This document shows positions 1 through 11,484 of a stretch of DNA of 64,000 bases, piece by piece (position 1 is the first letter of the stretch; each line of letters begins with the position of its first letter). The notes beneath the pieces are model-generated. The model was not told the DNA's origin. It was given only the letters and a program-made list of their open reading frames with translations, and did no database searches. Position numbers and translations under genes: made by a program. The DNA is from Stenocarpella maydis (Eukaryota > Ascomycota > Sordariomycetes > Diaporthales > Diaporthaceae). The stretch is from NCBI GenBank assembly GCA_002270565.1, contig NQMI01000077.1, positions 155,566-219,565 of the forward strand. Reading direction: 5' to 3'.

Positions 1-3000
1 CTGTCATGTGCACCCGAGACTTTGATCTCGTCCCAGCTCACCTCAGTCAAAGCCCGGGCGAACTGGACGATGGCGTCGCCGTCGAGATTCGCCGTGTTGG
101 TGAATATCCGGTCCACCGTCTTGATGATCTCATCTGACCTGGCCTCTAGAGCGAGGACTGTCGAGAACCCTTGAGGGCCTGTGTTGTTGCGTGGACGGTG
201 TTTCTTGGACGATGAGGACCGCCTCGGATCATTGGTGCTCTCCCTCTGCAGCGGCACGAAGCGCGCCTTGGACACGTCCGGTACTGAGCTCTCGTCGACA
301 CCGCCAGTGATGAGCTGTAGGCGGTCTAGCTGACTGATGCACATGAGGATGTCCTTCCAGGATTCCTTGAGGTAATTGCCCTCGGTCTGACCAAGATCCA
401 GCAGCACCTTGAGAGCTTCCACATTTTTGGCCAACACCTCCTGCGGGTTGTTGAGGTTCGCCGTGTTTTTCAAGACCGAGATGAAAGCCTCACGCGGGGT
501 GGCCCATTCAAAGAAGCAGGCGATCTTTGCCGCCAGCTTCATTCCTTCAAGACAAAGCTTGACCACTTCCAGGTTGTGGGAGTTTTGCATTTGATTCGAC
601 AAGGCCGAGAAGTACGACATCCATGTGACGTCAAACATGGGGCCGACATGCTTAAAGGATGTCGCAGGGATGAACTTGACACCAGCGTTGGCAGCGTTCC
701 TCCGCTGATTGCGGAACAGATCTTTGAAAAGCTGCTCTGATCTGAGGGCAATCTCCTCGGACTGCTGTACGTATGCTTCCCTCCGCAAGTCCCTGCCGAC
801 GTTTGAAAAGACCGAGCCGAGACCAAGACCTAGGCCGCTGGTTTGGGGAGGGACCGCCCCAGCCGCAGCAGCGGCCTCTCTCTCGCTCTTCAGGACGATC
901 TCGTTGCTGGCAATCTCGTCGTAGATGCTGGTGAGATATTCTGCGGGGAGATCGGCATTGTCGTTGATGCCCCTGTTGTTCTTGATGAAGTCTTCCTTGG
1001 TCATGCGCCTCGCGATCTTGCTGCTGTGAAGATCTGTGTTCAGCATGATGACCGAGTACGCAAGCACATATGCCGTGTCAGAGCTGGCAAACGCATTGGG
1101 GTTGCCTGCGAGGTAGCGCGACGCGAATTGAAGCATGAATCGATCGATCTTCTGGGCCTCGCCGGGAAGCCGAAATGCCTGTAGGAACTGGCGTAGTGCG
1201 TCTACGAAACGCCTCTTGTGAAAATCCATCGAGTCGACAAAAGCGTGCATAACCTCGATGTTTTTCGCATCGCCTTCCCCCAGGTACTCGCCTATCTGTG
1301 CCTTGTCCAATCGCTCCTCAGTCAGGAGGAAACGCGCCAGGTCTTGGGGGCTGTCGCTAGGTATAAAGCCCCCATCGAGCAGCATCCTGATACCTCTTTT
1401 AGGCTTGAAGTTGAAGGCTCGAATGGCCCTGTCGAGCGCGGTCTTGCGCGCCTTTTCCCTCTCCAGCTGCTCAGGGTCATCCTCGATGGTTGGTGTCGAC
1501 GGCATGACGGGTGTCTCCATCCTCGACGTGCCGTCCGCGATGGAAGGGTCGATTGACTCCCTGACACCATCAAGGGATTGCCTCTTCTCAGCGTCTGAAG
1601 ACTCGCTTGTCCCGTTTGCGTGGTCGGGCTGTGACCAATTAACCATGGAACGCAGGGACTCAACGAGGGCGTCCAGCGCAGCACGCTTCATTAGATACTC
1701 CTTTGGGGTCCCGTTCTCGGGCTCTTCGGGAGGTACAATGTTTGCTACCGACAGCGACGGCGGGAGCATCCCCTTCATCTGCCAGTCGCCCGGGTTTGTC
1801 TTTGCGGCCTTTTCCTCGTACTGCTGCTCGTGCTCCGGCTTCACCATGATGTTGGCCGTGGAGTATTTGGCGAGGTCCTCGACAATTGTTTGGAAGATGT
1901 TGTTCATCTGGCTGTCGCAGTCATAATTCAAGTAAGACTCTACAAGGGCGCGAGGATCGCCGCAGAATCTCTGGAGGATTGTGATGACCTGCAGCTTCTG
2001 CGTGGGAGATGCGTTCTTCCTGGACAGCAGGGCAAGATAGATCTCGTTGAGGAAGACCTCTATTTCTTTCTGCACGGGATATCAGGGGGGGTGGTCGAGA
2101 AAACCGAGGGTAGGGCAACAACAGACCTTGAATGGAGCTCGCATGAATTTCAGCATGAGCCAGAAGATGTCGGAGCAGACCTCGAACACGCGGTCGACGG
2201 AACTGGCCCCGTTGCGGGAGATACTGAGACAGAGGTAGAATTTTATCGCTTGGAGGAAACTCGTGGGCTCGTTGCTTTTGGTGCTCGTGATGGTACACAA
2301 GGGCGACGTGAAGACTGAAATATGGTTGTTGAGGAGTGTGTGTATGAGGTGGAGCGAGATGAGCTTGGACCGCATGGGCTGGCCGCGCAAGTCGTAGAGC
2401 ATCTCAGGCGGCAGGTTCTTGGTGGACAGGTTACAGAAGGAGCGGAAGACGAGGTAGGCGTCTCTGACGTAAATCTCGTCCTCAGTGTCGAGAGACTCGT
2501 GCGCGTCGTCCTGGTCGCGGTCGGTGGCTGTCGTCTCGGCATTGCTCTGTTCTGATACTGATCTCGAAGCCTTCCGCGGCCCCTTTAGCTTGGTCACCAT
2601 GGTGGGCCCGTCGCCCATGTTTGAGTCGTCGAAGCTCTTGCGGTGCTCCAGATCCCTCAGCGTCAGCTTGGGCCCCTCCTCGGGCGTCTTGTCGGCCGCG
2701 AGAGGCTCTGTGGCTGCGGCCTCGGCAGGCCCGCTGTCCTCGGCGCCGTTGGCATCCACCGAGTCGCGCCGGTCGAAGGTGGCACTGCTCTCGCCGTTCT
2801 TGAGTTTTGCCAGGTTGATGCGGGCCTCCTTCATGTGTAAGCGCGTCTTGACCCTCTCGAAGACGGTGCCGACCATCTGCGCCAGTGTCCCTTGGGCTAT
2901 CTGCTGGTTGTTGGTGTTCCTGGACAGCAGGAAGACGTTGTATACCTGGCGCACAGCTTTGAGCAAGCCGGCGCCATGGACCACGATCTTATCGTTCAGG

Positions 3001-3425
3001 ACGGCGGCGAGGAGGGACTTTATGATCTGCAGCTGGACCTCGACGGGGGTGGACTCGCCCTGAAAGCAGTCGCATATTGTGTCGATGGCGCGCTCGATGA
3101 GCGGCGCCTGTGGCTGGGCGGGAGCAGGTGCGGCGGCATCTGGGTCGGCTGGGGGCTCGGAAGGGGGCTCGGATGTGAGGGAGAAGTAGGAAGAGGAGAT
3201 GAGCTTGCCGATGCAGTCGAGGGCGGTGGTGGTGAGCTGGACGTTGCCAGAGCGCGAGGCCAGTTGCAGAGGCGCAAAGATGATCTCGGGGTCTGGCAGG
3301 TGGGGGTCTGCCTCCTTGAGGGCGGCCTGGGCCTTCTCGACGCCGTCGGTCAGGGGCTTGTTGCGGGTGCCGACATGTTTCTGGATGGCATCCAGAGAGG
3401 ACACGACAAAGCGGATGGAGCTCAT
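1..3425 (-). CDS. SEC7: Sec7-family Arf guanine-nucleotide exchange factor, 3' part cut by window edge
   Basis: Large Golgi Arf GTPase exchange factor (Sec7/BIG family) that promotes GDP/GTP exchange on Arf at the trans-Golgi. Seen: exon 1 is 3425-2127 (433 codons), a 57-base GT-AG intron is 2126-2070, and exon 2 is open from 2069 to the window start (at least 1122 residues in all). The N-terminus matches the DCB region. A HUS region ends in the diagnostic box NYDCD at residues 481-485. The Sec7 domain spans about 634-823, with the catalytic glutamate finger in FRLPGEAQ (E737) and the second motif YSVIMLNTDLHS near 771-782. The start of the HDS1 region follows (SALSNQMQNSHN). The family runs to about 1800-2000 residues, so roughly 40% lies outside the window. 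The start at 3425 is the first ATG of the open frame. Divergent from the E2 gene. Confidence 0.96.
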
Positions 3426-3531
3426 GGTCGCCGTGGCCGTGCTGGGCAGAGATCAGGAGGCATCCGCGTTGGGTGACCCTGCGAGGTGGATACAATCGGT
3501 CTTGGGCGCCCGCGTGGAATTAGGGGGAGAT

Positions 3532-3562
<31 letters not shown>

Positions 3563-5347
3563 CGGTTGGGTTTGTATTGGTCCTGATCTCGGCCCCCTGG
3601 ACTATACCGGGGGTCAATGTGAGGATGCGGGAGAGGACCGGAGAGAGAGGGAGGTCGAGGGAAAGACAGTGAAGCAGGGAGGGAGGGTTGGTGGCCAGCG
3701 GATTTCCCACAAGGAGGGTTAGCCCATGAGAAAGACAGCAACAGCAATTGGGCTCGGCTGACGGGGTCAGTGTTCAGGAACGGTGCTGGAGCTGGTGCAG
3801 CGGCGCTCCATGGAAAGGGCGGGTGCAGTGTCGGGGCCGGAGTCGAGGATGAATGTCGAGGTTGATGACGGCGGCGGCGGTTGCGTGCGTGTCTTTAGGC
3901 AGGTAGGTAGTCTGTAGTCTGGCCCGGTCAACCAAAGTGGTACCTGGTGTATGCCTACATAATATGAATCCACTATACTGCACTCACTGCAGGTGGGCTT
4001 GCAGAGAGGTGCTATGTGGTAGGTAGGAGGTAGGTGTGTATCCAGTACCCGCGTGGGCACTCTACCTTGCCGTGGGTTTCTGTACTCGGTACCCCTGTGG
4101 ACTGCAACTCGAGTGCGCCGTGTCGCAGCTTGGGGGCCTCGACGAAGGGACCAGGTTGCAGCTTCAATAAAGCACGGGCCTTGCTGAGTGAGCTCTGGTT
4201 CAAGGCATGAAAGGCCGGGGCCCACCGTCAGCTCCAAGGGTCCGACGTCCCGGACAAGACCATGTTGGTGGCATTCCGGGACGTGGCCGATATACTGTAT
4301 CATCAAGTCGACCCGTCAATGAGTCGGCATACCGAGTTATCTTCTCCAAATAGCTGCAGCATCTTTTCTTGTCAGCCCCCTGCCCCGGAAGCACACCTCG
4401 TTGAAGCAGCTGTTCGGTGAGTCTAGGTACCGAGTACAACAACAAGACAGGCGTAATCTGAGCTGAGCCTGTGTGTGTGCCATGTGTGCGCACGAGAAGC
4501 CCGGATGACCGGCTTTACAGAGTGCTGTGCATTTTATCGCGCACATGTATGTACCTAGGTATGGAGTGGACCACCAGAGGAATGGTATTTAGTATGCATG
4601 GTATGTATATACGCACTGGAGCACATGGAACGATTGAGAGAACAAGAGCAAACTGCTACTTTCTCACTCTTCTCTTGGCTGTGACTTGAACGGCGGTCGT
4701 CTACATAGTACGGAGTCGAGTCTGTGTACACGACAGAAGTATCCAGATAATAAAATGCCCCATGTCGGGAACTCAGCAATCGATAAGCCGGCATTTTTTG
4801 TCGGGTCAGACTTGGCCCAGGGCGGCATGGTGCAGTCCTGGGGCCCGCCCGCCAGGCCCGCGCTCAACGCCTTGCGGTACAAAGGTACATCCGGCCTCTG
4901 CTGCTGCTGGAGCTCCCACATCCTGGCCCACTGGCCTGGCAGGGACGGAGCTCTGTCTGCTATCTACCCCAACGAGAAAACCGGGTGTGACAAGACAAAA
5001 AAGATCGCACGCCGAAAAACTCCCTAACATCGGACCTCTCCTCGCGTCAAGGCGACCCGCGCTCACTCACCCACTCGACCACTGCTCGCTTCAACTCATC
5101 CCAACTCTCGTCCTCGCCGCCCATTTTCTTCTTCCTCCCGGGCCTCTTGAGCAAAGCAAATTGCTGCCACCCGCCCAAGGACAATAATCCCTCCCGGTCC
5201 CTCGCCCGTCCGCTCTGGTGACACTTGCTGAGCGCAGGTCCGGACACCCACCCCCTTCGATCCCCGAGAGCTCTTTCCCCCCTCTTCTTTCTTCTTTCTT
5301 CTTTCCCGCAACCGCAACCCCAACCATATCCACAACAGCTGCCCAGC
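3426..5347. other. Shared upstream region of SEC7 and the E2 gene
   Basis: 1.9 kb between two divergent genes. No coding sequence is supportable; the short open frames on both strands lack family resemblance. It contains a hexanucleotide tandem repeat near the SEC7 start and several TAGGTA-type motifs, including a perfect TACCTAGGTA palindrome at 4552-4561. A pyrimidine-rich leader (about 5270-5345) precedes the E2 start, as is usual for fungal 5' UTRs. Confidence 0.7.
3533..3562. repeat. CTCTGG hexanucleotide repeat, five copies
   Basis: Five perfect tandem copies of CTCTGG lie about 110 bases upstream of the SEC7 start codon, in its probable 5' UTR or promoter. No coding role is seen. Confidence 0.95.
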
Positions 5348-6820
5348 ATGCTCGGCCCAATACTGCGGAGGCAAGTCCTTCAGCCGCGAAGCACCCTCCG
5401 TCAAGCACTGCCCACCACTTCCAGCCTGGCGAGATGGTATGCCTCCTACCCGCCTCACACCGTCGTCAGGATGCCCGCCCTGTCGCCAACCATGACTTCC
5501 GGCAACATTGGCGCCTGGCAGAAGAAGCCTGGCGACTCGATTACCCCCGGTGACGTGCTGGTCGAGATCGAGACGGACAAGGCCCAGATGGACTTTGAGT
5601 TCCAAGAGGAGGGTGTCTTGGCCAAGGTCCTCAAGGAGCAGGGCGAGAAGGATGTCCCCGTCGGTAACGTACGTTGTTGCCTCGCGCTGTGATCAAGACC
5701 GACCTGCCTCATGCACCGCTTCCATGCCGCAGCCCCTGCTGACTCTTTGTGCTCACACCACCAGCCAATCGCCGTCCTGGTCGAAGAGGGTGTCGATGTT
5801 TCCGCCTTTGAGGGCTTCTCCATCGCCGACGCCGGCGGTGATGCCGCCGCCCCCACCGCTGACAAGAAGTCCGAGGAGCCCAAGAAGGATGAGTCCTCCG
5901 CCCCGGCGCCCGCCCCGGAGCCCACTCCCGAGCCCGAGAACACCGCCTCCTCCGGAAGGCTCGAGACTGCCCTGCAGCGGGAGCCCAACGCTGTCCCCGC
6001 CGCCAAGCGACTCGCCATTGAGAAGGGTATCAAGCTGTCCTCGGTCAAGGGGTCCGGCCCCGGGGGCAAGATCACCGAGGACGACGTCAAGAAGGCTGCC
6101 GCCGCCCCTACCGCCGCCCCTGGCGCCGCATACGAGGACCTGCCCCTCAGCGGCATGCGCAAGACCATTGCCAACCGCCTGCAGCAATCCTTTCGCGAGA
6201 ACCCTCACTTCTTCGTCTCCTCGACTGTCTCCGTCAGCAAGCTCATGAAGCTCCGCCAGGCCCTCAACAGTTCTGCCGAGGGCAAGTACAAGCTCAGCGT
6301 CAACGACTTCCTCATCAAGGCCGTCGCAGCCGCCGCCAAGAAGGTTCCCGCCGCAAACTCGTCCTGGCAAAATGACGCCATCCGCCAGTACAACACCGTC
6401 GATGTCTCGGTGGCTGTCGCCACCCCCACTGGCCTTATCACGCCCATCGTCAGGGCCGCCGAGGGCAAGGGCCTCGAGGCCATCTCCGCCTCCGTCAAGG
6501 ACCTCGCCCTGCGTGCGCGCGAGAACAAGCTGAAGCCCGAAGAGTACCAGGGCGGCTCCATCTCTATCTCCAACATGGGCATGAACCCCGCCGTCGACAG
6601 CTTCACCGCCATCATCAACCCCCCTCAGTCCACGATCCTGGCCATTGGCAGCCCCAAGAAGGTCGCCGTCCCATCCGACGACGAGGGCGGCGTTGCGTGG
6701 GATGATCAGATAACCATCACCGGCAGCTTTGACCACAAGGTTGTCGACGGCGCGGTCGGTGCTGAGTTCATGAGGGAGCTCAAGAAGGTCGTCGAGAACC
6801 CCCTTGAGCTTCTGCTGTGA
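5348..6820 (+). CDS. LAT1: Dihydrolipoamide acetyltransferase, E2 of the pyruvate dehydrogenase complex
   Basis: Mitochondrial E2 core enzyme that transfers the acetyl group from its lipoyl arm to CoA. Exons are 5348-5668 and 5765-6820, with a 96-base GT-AG intron, giving 458 residues, a normal length for fungal E2. Seen: a basic, Arg-rich N-terminus ([12 protein letters not shown]) fits a mitochondrial presequence. A single lipoyl domain has the lipoyl lysine in EIETDKA (K78). A proline/alanine-rich hinge follows, then an E1/E3-binding domain ([13 protein letters not shown]), then the catalytic domain ending with the DHKVVDG motif (H431 and D435). The start at 5348 gives the presequence; a later in-frame ATG at 5711 lies inside the intron and would lose the lipoyl domain. 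The hinge has strong GCC/CCC codon bias typical of a highly expressed gene. Confidence 0.97.
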
Positions 6821-8150
6821 GGGAGGACAAGGGCAATCGTCATGTTTTCTAGCAATGCGACGAGCAACTGCTGAGGATAAAACCCCCGCCGTGGAGTAGA
6901 CACACGCGTAGCGTATCTCAGGGTGTATGTACTAATACCAATTCAGTTCCTCGCGGAGCACATTGATTTCGAATGAACCACAAAGAACCACATCACAGCC
7001 GTCTTAGGAACTGTGCGTTGATAGCATGGTAATTAGACGCGAATCAAAAGACCCAAGACGGGTATAGCCGAGGAGCTGACTGTGGTTGCTGAAATGCTGC
7101 GCCTTGGCCATATTAATGAGTTTAGCTACTCTCAGCTCCTTTGATCGACACCACACTGGCGGCGCCCAAGACTCTCTCACTCGCTTTGGTCAGTCCACTT
7201 GGACATACCTTTCGTCTCTGCAATTCTCCTATTTTTGGGTCGGGAGCGGCGGCCTCTGGCTTTTGCGCAAGACTCCGACATGGCCTCGGATTTCGAAGCC
7301 GGCACAGAATGTGATGACTGTTCGAACGGATAAAGCAGAATTTAGTGCGCCCATGCGTTCGACCAACTCCAGATCCTTGGTTCCATGCAGCCCTGCAAGT
7401 CCCCTGATTTATGCTCAAGCTGTGGTCCAGGTGTGCGCGCCGTCCCCAGCGTTGTAACGCAGTGACATCCTCAGGCAGTCCGTACTGTACACCCGACTTC
7501 ATATCAATCAATGACACGACACACCCAAGCCTCGCATTCGTCAGCGCCTTCACTGGGCTAATCCTTGATCTCGGCCAGGAACCGTTGCCGTAATGAAGCT
7601 TTCAATACCACAATGCCCGTCGATTTCGCAGTTCTGGATTTGGAATATCCGCGCTCGGAATCCAACGAATTAGTGACGTTATATGTACATAGCGTGCGAT
7701 TTCAAATTTTTCTGGTCTCTGCATTTGCCAGCAGGTTCTCCAATGAGTGTGAATCGGACACAAAACGATTCGGCGTCTCCAGTTCCAGCCTCAGAATTTC
7801 ACTGGACGCCCGCCACAGAAGATCAGAGACGGGCGACTTCGATGCCATCTGCCCGACAGCCGTGGGGTCGTTCACAGCGGATTCTCCGGCTCGGGAATTC
7901 CTACCTACATGGTTTATTAATGGGCCTCCATGGCACCAGTGCCCGACAATCGAAGGACTCAAGCAGCATAATATGATACAGGTGCAGGGATCGCATCTTG
8001 GCCATGAACAAGTTTGGATGGGGTTGGGGAAGCCGGAGCGCTGCAATGGACTATGGGTGTCAAAGGGGTGCATTGCCCCTCTGCCAGAGACTTATGCCAC
8101 CACATCAAGATAGATTTGACCAAATGCGACGGCCCGAGCTGCCAGCCCTC
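6821..8150. other. Convergent 3' flanks, no gene seen
   Basis: 1.3 kb between the 3' ends of the E2 and HSM3-like genes. A 182-codon open frame at 7565-8113 has no recognisable domain and no family-like codon use, so I treat it as chance. No repeat or RNA gene was recognised. Confidence 0.6.
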
Positions 8151-9329
8151 CTAGTCGCCGTTCAACGTTCCTTCTATCCTCAGGGCGCGTCTCGGCGCGA
8201 CCTCCCTCAACCAAGCCTGCATCGCATCCGCCTCACCCATCGGCGTCCAGACCAGGTTATCCGGCATAGCCCAAAGCGCGTCAAACAGCTGCGTGTCATT
8301 GGCGTCCCTCACCAGGGCTCGGAGGACGTCAACGCTCAGCTTGGCCGTGTCGGCGACCCTGAGCGCGCCGACGAGCTTCTGCATGAAATCGATCCAGGTC
8401 AGGTGGATCAGCTCGTCGCCGCGGCGGTCGACCATGAACAGGACCGCAAAGGCGAGAATAGACACGGTGGGCCCGCCGGGCGACAGCTGCGAGGTGGACC
8501 TGTTGAGACTCGCAAAGTCGAGGACGGCCAGCCGTGGGAGCAGGCGCAGGAAGCGGTCCTGTGCAAAGGATCGCTGAGCCATGACTGTCTGGTCTGCGGA
8601 CGAGGACGGGAATGCGGTGTCCATTTTCTGCAACAGCTGCCAGCAGAGTGCCTCGTCGCCAAACAGCCTGCGCCATACAGCACCGTGGCCTTGGGCAGCC
8701 CGGCGGACAAGGCGGACATCATAGGCTTGCTTCTGTTCGTCTGTGAAGACGGCTTGTGAGAGGGGTGAGTCGATGTCCAGCAAGTCGCCCAGGATGCGAA
8801 CGCCCTGGTGACCAACGGCCACGGCAGGGGACGAGAGCCAGCGGTCGAGGAAGGCCTCGAGGAGACCCGGGGTCGAGGCGAGGATGGAGGCGTCGGAGGG
8901 CGAGCGGGAGGCCTTGTCTAGTATGGCGAAGGCAAGCTCGTTGATATAAGGCTCCGGGGCGGCAAGGGCAGTGATGAGGTATTCGGGCTGGCAGAGCTCA
9001 AGGGCCTGGGTGAAGGGCAAGGGCCGCAGGAGCTTTATGGTGAGGGTGATGAGGGGCGAGGGGTAGCCGCTCCATTCCGTGGAGGACTCTGCGGCGGCGG
9101 CGCATTTCTTGATGACGGCGGCGACCTTTGGGAGCAGGCGGGCGGTGAGCTCGGGGTACTCGACCGGGCCGAGCTGGTAGTTTATACGGTCGAAGAGCGA
9201 GGCGTCAAAGAGAGCCGAGGGGTCATCTTTTTGCTGCAGCTCGTCAAGATGGGTCTCGAGCTCGTCCAGCTGTGAGGCCAGGGGGAGGCTGCTTTCTCGG
9301 CCGTCTGCACTGTCTGCCATGTCTGCCAT
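8151..9329 (-). CDS. HSM3: HSM3/PSMD5-like HEAT-repeat protein, probable proteasome assembly chaperone
   Basis: Single-exon gene of 392 residues starting MADMADSADG. The protein is almost entirely helical with Leu/Ala-rich helix pairs (for example LPKVAAVIKK, LLRPLPFTQALELC, GVRILGDLLDID), as in ARM/HEAT proteins. The overall pattern and length resemble the fungal Hsm3 N-terminal-domain family, which by known biology chaperones assembly of the 19S proteasome base and was first named for mismatch-repair phenotypes in yeast. No catalytic motif is seen. The assignment is inference from fold-like pattern and length; another HEAT-repeat scaffold is possible. The first of two nearby in-frame ATGs was chosen. 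It diverges from RPC31 across an 887-base region and converges with the E2 gene. Confidence 0.6.
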   Translation of the reverse strand: MADMADSADGRESSLPLASQLDELETHLDELQQKDDPSALFDASLFDRINYQLGPVEYPELTARLLPKVAAVIKKCAAAAESSTEWSGYPSPLITLTIKLLRPLPFTQALELCQPEYLITALAAPEPYINELAFAILDKASRSPSDASILASTPGLLEAFLDRWLSSPAVAVGHQGVRILGDLLDIDSPLSQAVFTDEQKQAYDVRLVRRAAQGHGAVWRRLFGDEALCWQLLQKMDTAFPSSSADQTVMAQRSFAQDRFLRLLPRLAVLDFASLNRSTSQLSPGGPTVSILAFAVLFMVDRRGDELIHLTWIDFMQKLVGALRVADTAKLSVDVLRALVRDANDTQLFDALWAMPDNLVWTPMGEADAMQAWLREVAPRRALRIEGTLNGD

Positions 9330-9392
9330 GCCTACCCGCGTCTATCGTGAAGTGAATTGGGAAGCCAACCAGGTGGATGGGTGGTGATGGAT

Positions 9393-9419
9393 GGTGGCGA
9401 TGGTGGCGATGGTGGCGAT
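9393..9419. repeat. GGTGGCGAT 9-base tandem repeat, three copies
   Basis: Three perfect copies of GGTGGCGAT, with degenerate copies on the left, lie 64 bases upstream of the HSM3-like start codon. Confidence 0.9.
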
Positions 9420-9901
9420 GGTGTGTCAGGTTGGAACGACGAAGTGAGGCTATACACCAAGTCTTGGGGCCAGCCAAGCCCTCGCGCACTCTTGTTTGCC
9501 TCCTTTTGTGAGATGCAGTCACAAGGATTAGGCACGATGGGTAGTTACGTGTGCGTGACAGTCGTTGTATATGCGATAGCAGCTCCCAGTCCCCACGTTT
9601 GTGCTCCGTACACTACGTACCCACCCTAGGTACCTACACAGGTACATGCGTAGGCCCCCCCCCCTGCTATCCATCCCTGCTTGCAGGGCAAGAGATCGGC
9701 GGGACCTGAGCTTCCTTATCGATAGGTGCAGGTGCCGCCCCGCTGAAATTTGATAGTCAACTATCGGCATAATTGACATTCTTATAATTAGGCCATGACT
9801 GAACTTGAGCAGCCAACAATAATTGTGGCAACAGCTGTAGCAATAGCAGTGGGCAACTGCCCGAGGGCGTTAGCACAGCGCCAGCAGCTTTAGTCAGCAG
9901 A

Positions 9902-9913
9902 GGTCACGTGACC
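9902..9913. promoter_or_regulatory. Palindromic E-box GGTCACGTGACC
   Basis: A perfect 12-base palindrome with CACGTG core, about 300 bases upstream of RPC31 and 570 bases upstream of the HSM3-like gene. CACGTG is the known target of fungal bHLH factors such as Cbf1 and Pho4-type proteins, and the extended TCACGTGA form is favoured by Cbf1-like proteins. That it is used here is inference. Confidence 0.5.
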
Positions 9914-10216
9914 CCTCTGCACTCAGTATACGGCCTTGAGCAGGCGCAGCGAGCTACGCCTACTCTTCCTCCATAGTTGACGAATCAATAGCCCATACCC
10001 ACAACCTATCGTATTGCAATACGTGACCCAGCCAACAATAATAATCATTGGTTTCCTTAACCACAGTTCAAACCACAGCTCACTCGCACCAAGTTACATC
10101 ACAGCCCCTGGCCTCTTTTCTTTTCTTTTCTCCGACTCCCGGATCCGCCCTGTTACGCCGCTTCCGACCCCCGCGGTTGCAGGTACAAAAACCCCCAACT
10201 GATTCTCACCGTCGCC

Positions 10217-11154
10217 ATGTCTCGAGGTGGGGGAAGGGGAGGTCGTGGCGGCAGACGTGGCGGCGGTCCCCAGCTGCCATGGCAAGAAGATCCCACACTC
10301 AGGGTGGACGGCCGCCCAGCCGAGGCGTTTCCTGTACGTACCATGCGAATACATGAACGACTCCTACCACCTCGCAAGCTATACCCTATACATATACGCC
10401 TATAACTACTATAGTTGGCAAAGCTAACACTGGCACGTCTTTCTTTGCCTTGTAGCCCTACGACGTCCCGATACCAGCACCTCTCATCGTCCGCGAAATG
10501 TCCCAGGTCAGGTCATACCTCCTCTTCCGCGAGCAGGTCCACGACGGGCCCTTCTACACGGCAACGCGCTCGCGCGACCCATCGGCCGCCATGCGCGCCT
10601 ACGGTCAGGAGCAGGTTAACCAGCGCTACGGCCTCAAGAGCAAGGCCACGCTGGACCCGTTCACGGCCGTAGAGATGCCCTCCTCCCGCATGCGGAGGCC
10701 CGAGCGCGCCTTGCCTGACTTCAGCGAGCGACCCTTCAACAAGTCCCTCTTCCCGCCCGAGCTCCACGCCACCCTGGACGGCGATGACGAGCCACAAACG
10801 GCCCGGGGTAGGAGGCCCGGCAAGAAGAAGAAGACCATGACCCTGTCCAAGGTCACGAGCCTGCGCACCGCTGAGGAGATCTTCAACATGCCCTCTGAGC
10901 CCGCCGCCGCCGCCGCCGACGGCTCCGGCACCGTCGACCACCAGAAGGCCCTCGAGGCGCTGGACCAGCTGGGCGAGGGCGGCGGCGAGGGCGACGATGA
11001 CATCGACCTCGGCCTGGACGAGGACGACTACGGCGAGGAGCTGGATGACGCCTACGACGACGATGACGGAGGAGACTATGATGCTGAGGGCTACTTTGAT
11101 AACGGCGACGATGATGACATGGATGATGGTGGCGGAGATGAGGGAGAGTACTAG
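10217..11154 (+). CDS. RPC31: DNA-directed RNA polymerase III subunit Rpc31
   Basis: Subunit of the Pol III specific C82-C34-C31 subcomplex, which acts in promoter opening at tRNA and 5S genes. Exons are 10217-10333 and 10456-11154, separated by a 122-base GT-AG intron, giving 271 residues. Seen: a Gly/Arg-rich N-terminus (SRGGGRGGRGG), a conserved central part around YDVPIPAPL and LPDFSERPFNKSLFPPEL, a basic GRRPGKKKK stretch, and a very acidic Asp/Glu-rich tail covering about the last 65 residues. This layout is characteristic of Rpc31/POLR3G. Joining the exons gives FPPYDVPIP without a break. Paired divergently with the HSM3-like gene and convergent with NUP49. Confidence 0.9.
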
Positions 11155-11484
11155 CATTATGCGAGAAGCCCACACCGGCACGAGGGCGTCGCATTGATTG
11201 ATACCCAACCGAGATCAGACACTTCACTGACTAAACTCGACAAGACGTCCAAGATAACAGCTGCCGCCAGCCCATGATGCCCTGAATTATGCGACAGTCT
11301 TGATGAGTTCCTACAGTGCTCATGGTAGATAGACGCCCTTTATTGGCATACGGGGTATTCGTTTCCTGTCTTTTCGCTCTAATAGCACTGCCCGGCCACC
11401 GTAAGTCGTGCAGACCAGGGTTTTCCATGCCATATTCAGAGAAAATAAAATGGTAGGGGGTCGGGAGTATATCTCACCCACAAC
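11155..11484. other. Convergent 3' region between RPC31 and NUP49
   Basis: 330 bases separating the two stop codons. AATAAA-like strings such as gaaaataaaa near 11440 could serve 3' end formation. Nothing else is seen. Confidence 0.5.

Larger units (their letters stand above)
9330..10216. other. Shared promoter region of HSM3-like and RPC31
   Basis: 887 bases between divergent start codons. It holds a short 9-base tandem repeat near the HSM3-like end, a run of CCTAGGTACC-type motifs at about 9625-9645, and a 12-base palindromic E-box at 9902-9913. No coding sequence is supported. Confidence 0.65.

Noticed and set aside
5753..6736. 327-codon minus-strand open frame
   Set aside because: Antisense to the E2 catalytic domain; a by-product of strong GC bias at third positions.
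7565..8113. 182-codon plus-strand open frame between E2 and HSM3-like genes
   Set aside because: Lies in a convergent 3' region, no recognisable domain, amino-acid composition looks random.
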